The notes beneath the pieces were generated by a model that was not told the DNA's origin, searched no databases, and saw only the letters and a list, made by a program, of their open reading frames with translations. Positions 37,161 to 48,986 of a DNA stretch of 64,000 nt are shown here, piece by piece. The translations under genes and the position numbers were made by a program. The DNA lies in contig NZ_AUFQ01000002.1 of NCBI RefSeq assembly GCF_000426585.1, positions 186,001-250,000 on the forward strand, written 5' to 3'. Source of the stretch: Segatella baroniae DSM 16972 = JCM 13447. Lineage in GTDB: Bacteria; Bacteroidota; Bacteroidia; Bacteroidales; Bacteroidaceae. Numbering within the stretch: position 1 is the stretch's first letter; each line of letters begins with the position of its first letter.

Positions 37161-39697
37161 ATGACAAAAAGCACAAACACAATTTTGAAAGGAATACGGC
37201 ACGTCCTTGACACGGGCATGCTGATGTATGAAATGCGGACGCTGCTGCTCGTCCTGCTGCTCTCCACGACGATGGCCGCCGCACTTGCCGCCTCCGTCGA
37301 CGAGCTGCAGGCACGCCGGAAGGCGGCACGGTTCCTCGCCTCCAAGGGTGTTGGCATGCCCAAAACGGCAAAGACGACGCGCGCCGGCGTCTCCGTAAAC
37401 GCAGCCGTCCCCTTCGGACAGCCGGAAGGCACGCCCTTCTACGTCTTCAACGGCGACCACGGCTTCGCTATCATCTCGGGCGACGACCGCACGGCACCCG
37501 TTTTGGGCTACTCCACCACATCCACCTTCACGTGGGACGAGGCTCCCGACAACCTCAAGTCATGGTTGCGGGGATATGCCGACCAGATAACGGCGCTGCG
37601 CAACGTCGACGCCCAATCGGCCGCAAACATCGCTTCGCCCGGCGAAGGCATTGCTTCAAAGCCGAAGATAGAATCGATGACCACCGCCAAGTGGGACCAG
37701 AACACGCCTTACAACAGGCATTGCCCGAAGTCGCCGACGGGTGGCGGGCAGACGGTGACGGGCTGCGTGGCCACGGCCATGGCCGAATTGCTCTACTATC
37801 ATTGGCAAAAGACACCCGATGATGGTCAAGGAGACGCAGGCTGCCATGCCGGCGTATGACACGGACACGCCGTGGCCGGGCAACCGGCTGATCCATGTGG
37901 ACGGCATAGCCCAAAACAGCGTGATAAACTGGGCCGACATGCTGCCAACTTATAGTCAGGGAACATACACCGACGCACAGGCGGAAGCCGTGGCCAAGCT
38001 CATGCAATATTGCGGCGTGTCGGTCTACATGGATTACGCCAGCGGCGCGTCGGGCGCCAACGCCTTCCACGTGCCCAACGCGCTGATCAAGTATTTCGGT
38101 TTCGACCATGCCACGCGCATCATCGACCACGAAGACTTCTCGGTGAACGAATGGAACCGGGTCATCTACAATGAATTGGCCGAAGGTCGACCCGTGTTCT
38201 ACAGCGGCGAGGCAGGGGGACTGAACGGCCACGCCTTCGTCATCGACGGATATGCCGGCAACAACTACTTCCGGGTGAACTGGGGATGGAGCGGAGCAGG
38301 CAACGACGGTGCCTATCTGCTCTCCATCCTCGAACCGAACGCCAGCGGCACGGGCGCGGGAAACGCGAAAGGCGGCTACAACCAGCTCATGCGCGCCGTG
38401 ATTGGGGCCAAGCCTGCTACCGCAGGAAGCCCCAGAACAAGGAGTCCAATATCATAGTGCAGAACTTCAAGGTGGACGAAGGCCAGCTCAGTGCCAACTT
38501 TGTCAACGGACTGGATGTAGAACAAAAAGCGGAATTGGGTTTCGCCTATCGCAAAGCGGATGGAGAATTGCAGCTGGTTGCCGCCACGGCAAGCACGAAA
38601 ATGGCCCCTCCCAGGAAGCTGTACTACTCGCCCTACACCCTCAAGTGCCCCGTCACGTCGCTGTCCGACGGCACCTACAAGGTAGTACCCGTGGCCCGCA
38701 CGCAGCCTGAAAACAAGTGGCAGAGCGTGTGGTCGGCCGAAAATATGCCGAGGCGACCGTCAAAAGCGGACGGGTGGTCGGCTATACCATCAAGCCGACG
38801 CCGTCCGTCGAACTGTCGGAGCTGGCTGCCGGCGACATCGCCTTGACCGGATTTGCGCTCCAGGTGTCGTTCAAGGCGAAGGGAACAGGCCCCGACGGAC
38901 TTGCGCAAAGCCTCTACATGTTCGTCTCAACGACGACGGAGAAAGGCTACTGGAAGACCAGCCAACTGGTCATTGTGGGCAACGGAGAGACGAAAGACAT
39001 CAAGATGACGTGGACACCCAAGGACGTCGGCACCTACACGATATGGATATGCGCCGACAGAGAGGGCCAACAGGTCGTCGGAGAGCTGACCGACATCAAT
39101 GTGCGGAAGGGCTGCGGCAGTACCAACACAGGCTTACTCAAATTTGACACGCTCATGGGAGTCAGCGTAAACAACACGCTGAAGAAGCATTCGGTCGACG
39201 AAGACGGCCGGCTGATTACCCTTGTCGGCACAAAGGACTTCTATGGCTCGTTCACGGTGAAGATCAATCGGGGACTCAGCTCAATGGTGTCGACTGCACT
39301 ATACAAGTACAACACTGAAACAAAGAAGTACATATTCCATAAGAGTGGAGAGTCAGGCTGGCTGGCGGCCGAAGCCGGCGCGCAATACAACGGGCACATA
39401 TCCTTCCCCGGACTTGCCGAGGGCACCTATCTGTTTGTCGTGGGACTGGGACTAAGTAAGGAGGAACAGCCTCTTGAGAATACAAACAAGCTCTACTGGT
39501 ACAACGACGCCTACTGCTTCACCATCAGCGAGGCCACGGCCATCGACACGCCGAGGGCAAATCGTGGCGACACCGTCTCCATCCACACCCTGCGGGGGAC
39601 GAAGGTGGCCACCGTGAAGCGCAGCGAAGTCGACCGTTTCCTGCAATCGCTGCCCCACGGCATATACGTCGTCGACGGAAAGAAGGTCGCACGATAG
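37161..39697 (+). pseudogene. C10 cysteine protease gene broken by three frameshifts
   Basis: Similar in plan to the intact gene at 1198-3495. Segment 1 (37161-about 37820) encodes the export signal, prodomain and catalytic Cys in TGCVATAMAELLYYH. Segment 2 (about 37819-38457) encodes the His region GHAFVIDGY and NWGWSG. Segment 3 (to about 38750) and segment 4 (to 39697) encode beta domains and a T9SS-like tail (IHTLRGTKVATV, LPHGIYVVDGKKVAR). Successive segments are in different frames, switching near 37815, 38420 and 38750. None of the shifts sits in a long homopolymer, so a decayed gene is more likely than sequencing error. Only short fragments could be translated. Confidence 0.82.
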
Positions 39698-39714
39698 ACG
39701 GCGGCGACATCCAA

Positions 39715-39754
39715 CATGCCCGAAAGCAATGGCACCGGCCAGCTTTCGGGCATG
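39715..39754. terminator. Hairpin between the C10 pseudogene and GH3 gene
   Basis: CATGCCCGAAAGC (39715-39727) pairs exactly with GCTTTCGGGCATG (39742-39754). It lies between converging genes and has no T-run on the plus strand. Confidence 0.6.
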
Positions 39755-39790
39755 AAAGGTTAAAATGGGAGGTGGAGAAGCAGGCTTTTT

Positions 39791-42169
39791 CTACATTCTT
39801 TTCAATACATCGAACTGTTCAACAGGCCGCAACACGTCGTGCACCTTGGCCTCCCACGCCTTCACTTCGACAGAGAGCGTGGCCTTGATGTCGCGCGACG
39901 ACGCGCCGACGCGCAGCTGATACTGGCCGGCAGCCACCTTCCAGGCCGAAGCATCGGCATCGAACGAAGCCAGGTCGGCCGTCTTCACGGCCAGCGTCAG
40001 CGTCTCGGCTTCACCCGGTTTCAGACTCTTGGTCTTGGCAAAAGCCTTGAGTTCCTGCGCAGGTTTGTCGCATTGCCTGCTGTCGGGAGCCGCCACATAA
40101 AGTTCAACGACCTCCTTGCCCTCTGCCTTTCCCACGTTCTTCACGCTCACCGTCACGCTGATGACGTCGTCCTTGACGTCCACCTTTGCGTCGGCATAGT
40201 CGAACTTCGTATAGCTGAGCCCATAACCGAAGGGATAGGACACCTCTTTTCCGAAGCTGTCGAAATAGCGGTAACCCACATAGATGTCCTCTTCATAGTT
40301 GGTATAGTCCACGTCTTTCTCGCCATTGCCGGCCTTTCCTTGATTTGTCAAGTTGAGATCGGGCGTCTTGTCGATGGGGAAGTTGCGGGAAGAATAGGCG
40401 TCGGTGAAGTTCACGGGCCACGTCATGGTGAGCTTGCCCGACGGCGAAGCCTTGCCACCGATGACATCCGCCACCGAGTTTCCACCCTCCTGGCCGGCTT
40501 GCCATGCACAGAGGATGGCGTCGGGCATGTCCTTCCAGGAAGCCGTTTCGATGACACCACCGACATTGAGCAGCACGATGACCTTCTTGCCGACCTTGTG
40601 ATAGGCTTCGCAAACCTGTGAAATGAGTTGCTTTTCCTCTTTGGACAGATTGAAATCGGCCACCTTGCGGTCGATGAACTCCCCGCTGATGCGGCCCAAA
40701 GTGATGACGGCCACGTCCGAAAGCCGCGCCTGCCGGTCGAGTTGCGCGGCCTCGAAGTTCATTTCCACGGGTCGGGGCGTCGGCAGAAACATGGCCAGCA
40801 TGGCCGCTTTCTTGCTTTTCTTCACCGCAGCTTCCAGCTTCGCCTTCGCTTCCGCCTGCCGTTGGGCGACATACCGGGTGTATTGCTGCTGCAAATCGGC
40901 ATTCACCTGATAGCCCGCAGCCTTCAAACCATCGAGCAATGACACCACGTAGGCATGGTTGACGTTGCCCGAGCCGGTGCCACCCGCAATGAAGTCATAG
41001 CTTGTGCAACCGTAAAGCGCCACCTTGGTGTCGGACGCCTTGGTGGCTATCGGCAAGGTGTTGGCCTCATTTTTCAGCAGCACCATGCCTTCGGTCGCGC
41101 TCTGTCGCGTCACGGCGGCATGTGCCTTGAGGTCGGGTTTGTTGCTGTATTTGTAGCCTTGATAGCGCGGTGTCTTCTCGATGAGGCTCAGAATGCGGGC
41201 GACATTGCGGTCGAGGTCGGCTTCTTTCAGCCTTCCACTCTTCACGCCGTCGACAATCGACGTGAACTGCTCGGCCTTGCCGGGCTGCAACATGTCGTTG
41301 CCGGCCCACATCTGCGCAGCTCCGTCCTTGCCGCCGAACCAGTCGGTCATGACCGTTCCTTCATATCCCCACTCGTCGCGCAGGATGGTGGTGAGCAAGT
41401 CTTTGCTTTCCGACGTGTAGACACCATTGATTTTGTTGTACGAAGACATGACCGTCCAGGGCTGCGCGTCCTTCACCGCAATCTCGAAAGGCTTGAGATA
41501 AATCTCCCGGATGGCACGTTGCGAGACGCGTGCGTCGGTATTCATGCGGTTGGTTTCCTGATTGTTGAAGGCAAAGTGCTTGATACTGGTGCCCACGCCG
41601 TTGCTCTGAATGCCGCGGATATAGGCTGCAGCGGTCTTTCCGGCCACCACGGGATCCTCACTGTAGTACTCGAAGTTGCGGCCGTTGAGTGGGTTGCGAT
41701 GGATGTTGACGGCAGGAGCCAGCAACACGTCGACGCCATATTCCTTCACTTCCGCGCCCATCGCCTTGCCCACTTCCTCAACGAGTTGCTGGTTCCAGGT
41801 GGAGGCCAGCAGCGTGCCGATGGGGAAATGCGTGCAGAAGTAGCTGGCTTTGTCATCCTTGCGGTGGGCGTCGATGCGCAGCCCGGCGGGCCCGTCAGCC
41901 AGCACAATGGCCGGTATGCCGAGCGAATCGAGCGGATAGGTGGTGCCGGCGGCACCCGGAACAAGCGCCTTGGTGGCACCGATGACGGCATTGTCGCCGC
42001 TCATTCCGGCCATGCCCGTGCCGATAACGAAGTGGGCTTTGTCCTCCAGCGACAGTTTCCGGAGCACGTCTTGTTGGTCTATGGTTCTGCCTTGGGGCGC
42101 GCACGACACGACAAGCGACGCGGCCAAAGCAACGGGAAATAGTTTTTTTGCTTTCATTGGTTGTTTCAT
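39791..42169 (-). CDS. GH3 beta-glycosidase, lipoprotein (last gene of second utilisation operon)
   Basis: Removes terminal beta-linked glucose or xylose. Lipobox VVSC (Cys23) suggests membrane anchoring. The 792 residues comprise the GH3 N-terminal barrel with nucleophile Asp276 in VMTDWFGG, the GH3 C-terminal alpha/beta domain (about 390-640), and a fibronectin-III-like domain at the end. KHFAFNNQETNR supplies the conserved KH substrate motif. It is the last of six same-strand genes, 26 bases after the other GH3 gene, and is a diverged paralogue of it (both share GNDMLQPG and the DEDIYVGYRYFDSF stretch). Glucosidase versus xylosidase cannot be decided by eye. Confidence 0.92.
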   Translation of the reverse strand: MKQPMKAKKLFPVALAASLVVSCAPQGRTIDQQDVLRKLSLEDKAHFVIGTGMAGMSGDNAVIGATKALVPGAAGTTYPLDSLGIPAIVLADGPAGLRIDAHRKDDKASYFCTHFPIGTLLASTWNQQLVEEVGKAMGAEVKEYGVDVLLAPAVNIHRNPLNGRNFEYYSEDPVVAGKTAAAYIRGIQSNGVGTSIKHFAFNNQETNRMNTDARVSQRAIREIYLKPFEIAVKDAQPWTVMSSYNKINGVYTSESKDLLTTILRDEWGYEGTVMTDWFGGKDGAAQMWAGNDMLQPGKAEQFTSIVDGVKSGRLKEADLDRNVARILSLIEKTPRYQGYKYSNKPDLKAHAAVTRQSATEGMVLLKNEANTLPIATKASDTKVALYGCTSYDFIAGGTGSGNVNHAYVVSLLDGLKAAGYQVNADLQQQYTRYVAQRQAEAKAKLEAAVKKSKKAAMLAMFLPTPRPVEMNFEAAQLDRQARLSDVAVITLGRISGEFIDRKVADFNLSKEEKQLISQVCEAYHKVGKKVIVLLNVGGVIETASWKDMPDAILCAWQAGQEGGNSVADVIGGKASPSGKLTMTWPVNFTDAYSSRNFPIDKTPDLNLTNQGKAGNGEKDVDYTNYEEDIYVGYRYFDSFGKEVSYPFGYGLSYTKFDYADAKVDVKDDVISVTVSVKNVGKAEGKEVVELYVAAPDSRQCDKPAQELKAFAKTKSLKPGEAETLTLAVKTADLASFDADASAWKVAAGQYQLRVGASSRDIKATLSVEVKAWEAKVHDVLRPVEQFDVLKRM

Positions 42170-42195
42170 TTAACAGAAAATCAGTTGCCCATCAC

Positions 42196-44529
42196 TCAAC
42201 GCCGAAGGAGATGGAGTTTGACGGTGGGCTTCATCACATTGTCTACTTTGGTCTTCATTCCGTCGACCTTGACCGACAAGGTCTTCTCCACATGGCTGGA
42301 AGAAGAGGCCAGCATGAACCGGTAAGTCCCTGCGTCGACCACCCATGCCGAAGCTTTCTCATTGAAAGAAGCCAGGTCGCGCGCCTCCACCATGAGTTCC
42401 ACGGTCTCGCGTTGGCCAGGTTGGAGCAGCTCGGTCTTGGCATAATCCTTCAACTCCTTGGACGGTTTGTTGAGCAGTTTGCCCTTGGGCGCGACCACAA
42501 AAAGCTCCACCACGTTCCTGCCCGCCCTGCTTCCGGTATTCACGACGTCGACCGTCACGACATATTCAGCACCCTTTCGCGTCATCTTGGCGTTCTCATA
42601 AGCAAACGTGGTGTAGCTCAGGCCGTAGCCGAAGGGATAACTCACGGGCTTATTGAAGCTGTCGAAATAGCGATAACCCACATAGATGTCCTCGTCATAG
42701 TCGGTGAAATCGATGTTGGCCTTGGGCTCCCGCTTGGCACTCTGCTTGTCGCCACCCCACATATACATCGTTGCCAAGTCCTTCGTATCTTTCACATCAG
42801 AAGGGAAATTGCGGTCGGAAGCGGCGTCGCCATACTTGTTTTGGAAAGTGACCGGCAAGCGGCCCGACGGATTCACTTGGCCCGAGAGCACGTCGGCAAT
42901 GCTGTTGCCCACCTGTTCGCCGCTCTGCCAAGTGCAGACAATGGCGTCGACAAGGTTCTTCCAGGAAGCGGTTTCGACCGGACTGCACACGTTGAGCAGC
43001 ACGACGACTTTCTTTCCTGCCTGTCGATAGCCCTCACTCACCTGCTTGATCATGGTCTGTTCCTTCTCATACAGGTTGAATTCATCCTGCGTGCGGTCGG
43101 CCGCCTCACCGCTCTTGCGCCCTATCGTTATTACGGCCACGTCGGTATTGGCCGCCGTCTCGGCCACTTGGCGGTCGGTCATGTCCATCTCTTCAGCCCT
43201 GTTGAGCGGCCGGAGTGAGAATGGCGGAAGGCCGTTGGGATAAAGACGTTTCTGCTCTGCGGCGACATGTTGCTTGTATTGGTCGAGCAACGGCTTGTAG
43301 ACGTTCATGCCGGCGTTGCGCAGCCCCTCCACCAGCGACACGGTGTAGCGACCCACCATCGTGCCGCCGAAGCCCGTTCCGCCGGGAATTATCTCATAAC
43401 TGGTGCAGCCGAAGAGCGCCACCCGACTGCCCGGAGCCAAAGGAAGCGTAGCTTTGTTTTCGAGCAACACCATGCCTTCCGCTCCAATGACACGATCGTC
43501 AAGAGCATGCTGTTTGAGATCGGGTTCGTTGGAATAGGGATATTCCGCGAAGCTATGGCTCTTGACAACGAACTGCAACACGCGTCTTACGTTACGGTCG
43601 AGCACTTCCATGGGCAGTCTGCCGCTCTTGGCGTCTTCCATCAGCTGATTGAATTGGCGTTCCTGGCCAGGTTGCAGCATGTCGTTGCCGGCCAACATCG
43701 AGAGCGTGGCGTCCTTGCCGGCATTCCAATCGGACACAACAAGCCCGTCGAACCCCCACTCCTTGCGCAGAATCGTTTCAGTCAGGTCGACATCTTCGCA
43801 TGTGGCTTTGCCGTTAATGCTGTTGTAGGCCGTCATCACCGTCCAGGGATTGCCTATCCGCACGGCCAGTTCGAATCCTCGGAGATACAGTTCGCGCAGC
43901 GCACGCTGGCTCACCCTGCTGTCATTGGCATTGCGGTTGGTCTCCTGGCTGTTGGCTGCGAAGTGCTTGACGCAGGCCGCCGTGCCCTCGCTTTGTATGC
44001 CTTTCACATAGTAGGCGGCCATCGTTCCCGACAAGTAGGGGTCTTCCGAATAGTATTCATGGTTGCGCCCGCACAGAACGTTGCGCATCAGGTTCATGCT
44101 GGGGGCCAGAATCCAGTCCAACCCATATTCTTTCGTCTCGTTGCCGATACCCTTTCCCACGGTGAAAGCTGCCTTCTTGTCCCATGTCGAGGCCAGCGCG
44201 ATGCTCGTCATGTAATCTGTACAGAAGTAGTCGCGGCTGTCGAAGTCGCGATGCGCGCTCATGCGAAGGCCTTGGTTGCTGTCGGCGCAATACGTAGAAG
44301 GTATGCCCAGACGGGGGATGGCGTAGCTGCTGCCGGCCGTTCCGGGGAACTTCACGTCACGGCCGAAGCCCATTCCGCACCCCAGAACCAAATGGCACTT
44401 CTCTTCGAGAGTCATTTCCCTCACCACTTGGTCGATGTTGTCGGGGCGCAAGCGGGTCTGTGCCACTGCCGTTGCGCCGTGGCCAAACAACAGGGCCACA
44501 GCGCAGATCATCATATCACTTAACTTCAT
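42196..44529 (-). CDS. GH3 beta-glycosidase, periplasmic
   Basis: The second GH3 enzyme of the operon, 777 residues. The signal peptide (1-23) ends in a standard cleavage site (TAVAQ) with no lipobox. Nucleophile Asp267 is in VVSDWNAG; KHFAANSQETNRN holds the KH motif; GNDMLQPG follows; a fibronectin-III-like domain ends the protein. Same domain order as its neighbour, so the pair probably arose by tandem duplication and then took different locations, one lipid-anchored and one soluble. It follows the CE1 esterase gene by 18 bases. Expected to finish depolymerisation of imported oligosaccharides. Confidence 0.92.
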   Translation of the reverse strand: MKLSDMMICAVALLFGHGATAVAQTRLRPDNIDQVVREMTLEEKCHLVLGCGMGFGRDVKFPGTAGSSYAIPRLGIPSTYCADSNQGLRMSAHRDFDSRDYFCTDYMTSIALASTWDKKAAFTVGKGIGNETKEYGLDWILAPSMNLMRNVLCGRNHEYYSEDPYLSGTMAAYYVKGIQSEGTAACVKHFAANSQETNRNANDSRVSQRALRELYLRGFELAVRIGNPWTVMTAYNSINGKATCEDVDLTETILRKEWGFDGLVVSDWNAGKDATLSMLAGNDMLQPGQERQFNQLMEDAKSGRLPMEVLDRNVRRVLQFVVKSHSFAEYPYSNEPDLKQHALDDRVIGAEGMVLLENKATLPLAPGSRVALFGCTSYEIIPGGTGFGGTMVGRYTVSLVEGLRNAGMNVYKPLLDQYKQHVAAEQKRLYPNGLPPFSLRPLNRAEEMDMTDRQVAETAANTDVAVITIGRKSGEAADRTQDEFNLYEKEQTMIKQVSEGYRQAGKKVVVLLNVCSPVETASWKNLVDAIVCTWQSGEQVGNSIADVLSGQVNPSGRLPVTFQNKYGDAASDRNFPSDVKDTKDLATMYMWGGDKQSAKREPKANIDFTDYDEDIYVGYRYFDSFNKPVSYPFGYGLSYTTFAYENAKMTRKGAEYVVTVDVVNTGSRAGRNVVELFVVAPKGKLLNKPSKELKDYAKTELLQPGQRETVELMVEARDLASFNEKASAWVVDAGTYRFMLASSSSHVEKTLSVKVDGMKTKVDNVMKPTVKLHLLRR

Positions 44530-44547
44530 CTTGAAAATTCTGCACGA

Positions 44548-45750
<1,203 letters not shown>

Positions 45751-47379
45751 TTATTTAAAATAGTTTCCTAATCGTTTCATGAACTTCGGGTAGCATTCTT
45801 TCCAGAAATTCCAGTCGTGCATGCCCGCCCGCTCGATGTAAGTGTAATTTGAAAGGCCCATCGTCTGCATGCCTTTGCCGAACGGTGCGGCCATGGCATA
45901 GACCGTTGCGTCTTCCGTCCCCACCTCGATGGTGATGTCGGGATAGTCATTTGTCTTGAGATTCTTCATCTCATCCTTCAGATTCGTCTTGCCGTTTCCC
46001 GTCGCCGGGCTCATGGCATAGGCGCAGCAGAACAGCTCATGGTGCTTGAAAGCATAGAGCAACGTGCCGAATCCGCCCATCGACAAGCCGCCGACGGCAC
46101 GGGAATTGCGGTCGGTCTTCACGCTATAGGCCTTCTCCACGGCAGGCATCAGTTCCTGAAAGAAGTAGTCTTCATACTTCATAGCTTCCTGAACACCGTT
46201 GCTGTAGAAGCTTTGGAGCGCGTCGGGCATGACGACAATCATCTTGCCGACCGTGCCGTCGTCGACGGCTTTGGTGGTCAATGCGGCCAAGTTGCCCTTG
46301 TCGAGCCACGCGTTGTTGTCGTCGCCGTAGCCATGAAGCATGTAGAGTACCGGATATTTCTTGTCCGCAGTGTAACCCTCGGGCAAATATATGGAATATT
46401 TCATTTCCCTATTACAGTATGTACTCTTTATTTTGAGGTCGCGCAACAGGGTTCCCTTCGCCTCCAAGAGCTCTGCATAGCTGATGTTGAACGGCACGGG
46501 CGTCTGGATTTCGGCACCGGTGGCGTCGAGAACCTTTGTGTTTTTGGAGCTGATGGAGTAGAGTGTACGGCCTTCGACGTCCTTGGCGACGGCCAAAGTG
46601 ACGTCTCCTGCCGCGAGATACTGCTTGTTTCCTTTGGCGTCGGCAATATAGGAGCCACCCGCTACATTATATTGCGGAACGACATAGCCGTTCCCACACA
46701 GGCCCGCAGCGGCCGGACTACCCTGAATCTTGTACGTTCCTACCAGTTCGGATGGTTTCAGCTTCTCCTTGGCCACCAGCTCGAACAAGCCGGCCGGCTT
46801 GCCTTCGGGGTCACTGAAGGTGACGACATACTTTGTAATACCTGGGATGACGGTCTGTTGGTAGGTCGTCATGTCCATCACCGTGACGGGTTGTGTCTGT
46901 ACACTCATCATGCAACCGCTGGCTTCGGGGTCGTCCTGGCCCACGACAAAGGGCAGCGTCCCCTGGTAACTCACGTGATACGACTTGCCGTCGGCCGTCT
47001 TCACCAATCCGTTCAGGAAGTAGACGCTGTCCACTTGGTTCACGTCGAGGTCGCCTCCGGCTATGGCCGCACCGTTCACCGTGCCCGAATAAGTGTTGGC
47101 GGACGAGACTTCGGCCACCGGCGTAAAGCTTCCGCCGGACAAAACCCATTCCTTGCTGCCCAGACGCAATGTCATGGCCTGGTTGTCTGCTCCCGAAAGA
47201 GTGATGTTCAGAGCCTTGACGCCCTTGCGAAGCTTATCGGTCGGAGCCACGGCAGCCTTGGTGAAGGCACACTGTCCTACTTCGCTGAACCGTCCTTCCA
47301 AATCGCTGACCGCGCTTTCCGTGCATCCTGCGGTGCAAAGGAGCACACACAATGCGAACAAATACTTTATCGTTTTCAT
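45751..47379 (-). CDS. Lipoprotein esterase with two N-terminal beta domains
   Basis: A surface-lipoprotein-like esterase of 542 residues. Lipobox CTAGC (Cys19). Residues about 25-310 hold two beta-rich segments with no hydrolase motif (LNITLSGADNQAMTLRLG, then YVVTFSDPEGKPAGLFELVA). The rest is an esterase-D/CE1 hydrolase: VLYMLHGYGDDNNAW, nucleophile Ser433 in GGLSMGGFG, Asp in VGTEDA, His in GMHDWNFW. It sits immediately after susD, where many loci encode a surface glycan-binding protein, so the N-terminal part may bind glycan and the C-terminal part remove decorations at the cell surface. It is translationally coupled to the next esterase. Confidence 0.82.
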   Translation of the reverse strand: MKTIKYLFALCVLLCTAGCTESAVSDLEGRFSEVGQCAFTKAAVAPTDKLRKGVKALNITLSGADNQAMTLRLGSKEWVLSGGSFTPVAEVSSANTYSGTVNGAAIAGGDLDVNQVDSVYFLNGLVKTADGKSYHVSYQGTLPFVVGQDDPEASGCMMSVQTQPVTVMDMTTYQQTVIPGITKYVVTFSDPEGKPAGLFELVAKEKLKPSELVGTYKIQGSPAAAGLCGNGYVVPQYNVAGGSYIADAKGNKQYLAAGDVTLAVAKDVEGRTLYSISSKNTKVLDATGAEIQTPVPFNISYAELLEAKGTLLRDLKIKSTYCNREMKYSIYLPEGYTADKKYPVLYMLHGYGDDNNAWLDKGNLAALTTKAVDDGTVGKMIVVMPDALQSFYSNGVQEAMKYEDYFFQELMPAVEKAYSVKTDRNSRAVGGLSMGGFGTLLYAFKHHELFCCAYAMSPATGNGKTNLKDEMKNLKTNDYPDITIEVGTEDATVYAMAAPFGKGMQTMGLSNYTYIERAGMHDWNFWKECYPKFMKRLGNYFK

Positions 47380-47404
47380 GATTCTGTTAGCTTTTTAAAT
47401 GAGA

Positions 47405-48973
47405 TTACCAATTCGGATTCTGCTTCATGTTGGGGTTCAGGTTGATCTCCTTCAATGGAATGGGCAGCAACTTGTTGCGTTCCTTGAAGCCGTAAGACTC
47501 GTTCTTATAGTTCCATTCCACACCCGTGGTCGTGAAAGAAGGTATCTCCTTGCCCTGTCGGCCCAGCATCTTCTCGCCATCCCCCCAGCGCACAAGGTCC
47601 TGATAGCGCACGCCTTCCAGGCAAAGTTCCAGCCGCTTCTCGGTCTTGATGGCCTCAAGCGTCACGTCGGAGAGCTGCGGCAGCTTGGCACGCTTGCGTA
47701 TCTGGTTCACATATTCCAATGCTTTCGCCTTGTTGCCGGCCTGCAGATGGGCCTCGGCAGCGAGCAACAGCACTTCGGCGTAGCGCATCACGCGGTTGTC
47801 GGTGTACTGCATGGTCTGGAAAGCGGGGAAGTTGATGATCAGGTCGCTCTGCAATATGCGGTTCTTCCAGAAGAAGTAGCCTTCATTGCCGGGCAGGAAC
47901 ACGCCTGCCTTTAGCGTTATGCCATACGCTTTCATCTGCTCATACGTGCGCATCGTGCTCTTCAGCCGATATCCGTCCTTGCCTTCGGCGGCCACGAAAG
48001 CGTCGTAGAGCGACTTGCGGGGTGAGCAGAAGCCGTATGTCCCTTGGGCAATCTCGGCCGCGGCCTGGCCGCTATACTGCAAATGGTCGGTGCGCCAGCC
48101 CTGCATGATGTAGGTCATCGACATGAACGTGTTGGCCTGCTTCGGGTCGTTGCGGCTCTGCCATTCAATCATCGACTCGCAGTTGTTGTTGTTCACCGCA
48201 TGTTGCATCATGTCGTATTCGCCCGTGAAGAGCGCATACTTGCCCGAGGTGATGACTTTCTCCAGTTCGGCGGCCCCTTCCTTGTACTTTCCTTGGAACA
48301 CGTATGCCTTTCCCAGCAGGGCTTCGGCCAGCTCCCGGGTCACCCGAATGGTCGTTTCCCGGTCGTCGGCGTCCTTCTTCGACGGCAGCGCGTCGGCGTT
48401 GATGGCCTCAGTCAGGTCTTTTTCGATGAACGCCCACATCTCTTCAGGCTTGGAATTGCCCGGCCGATACTCGCTCGGAGCAAGCAGATGGTCGACGATG
48501 GGGGCCGTTCCCCAGAGGCTGACGAGCTCAAAGTCGGCCCATGCACGATAGAACTTGGCCTCTGCTATGCAGCGTTTCTTCTCGGGGGTGTCGCCTTTCA
48601 CCTGGTCGACAATCAAGTTGGCTTGGTAGATAATGCCATACATGCTCTGGTAATAGCCGGCAACCGAGCCGTCGTCCGTGCCGAAAGTATATTCATTGAG
48701 CTTCTCCAATCCGGCGTTGTCGCCCCGCGAACCGCCGCCGGCCCACACGTCGTCAGAGAGGCAATTCTTCATGAAGAACCAGTTGAAGTAGCTGCCTTTC
48801 AATGCAACATACAAACTGGCGAGGGCTTCCTTGGCTTCTTGGTCGGTCTTGTAGAAGTCCGACTGTCCACCCATGTTGCCATGCTTCGCGATATCCAGCC
48901 GGTCTTCGCAACTTGACAGGCCACCGGCCAGCAGCACGGACGCCATGGCGATATATAAGAATGACTTTTTCAT
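47405..48973 (-). CDS. SusD-family glycan-binding lipoprotein (second locus)
   Basis: Surface lipoprotein partner of the adjacent SusC, 522 residues. Lipobox LSSC with Cys22, followed by EDRLDI. The N-terminal SusD-like region and the C-terminal RagB/SusD domain (with MRYAEVLLLAAEAHLQAGN and ALEYVNQIRKRA) are both present. It follows susC after 13 bases. Sequence similarity to the fructan SusD is limited, so a different ligand is likely; the enzymes of the operon point to an ester-decorated beta-glycan. Confidence 0.93.
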   Translation of the reverse strand: MKKSFLYIAMASVLLAGGLSSCEDRLDIAKHGNMGGQSDFYKTDQEAKEALASLYVALKGSYFNWFFMKNCLSDDVWAGGGSRGDNAGLEKLNEYTFGTDDGSVAGYYQSMYGIIYQANLIVDQVKGDTPEKKRCIAEAKFYRAWADFELVSLWGTAPIVDHLLAPSEYRPGNSKPEEMWAFIEKDLTEAINADALPSKKDADDRETTIRVTRELAEALLGKAYVFQGKYKEGAAELEKVITSGKYALFTGEYDMMQHAVNNNNCESMIEWQSRNDPKQANTFMSMTYIMQGWRTDHLQYSGQAAAEIAQGTYGFCSPRKSLYDAFVAAEGKDGYRLKSTMRTYEQMKAYGITLKAGVFLPGNEGYFFWKNRILQSDLIINFPAFQTMQYTDNRVMRYAEVLLLAAEAHLQAGNKAKALEYVNQIRKRAKLPQLSDVTLEAIKTEKRLELCLEGVRYQDLVRWGDGEKMLGRQGKEIPSFTTTGVEWNYKNESYGFKERNKLLPIPLKEINLNPNMKQNPNW

Positions 48974-48986
48974 ATTGAGTGATTGA

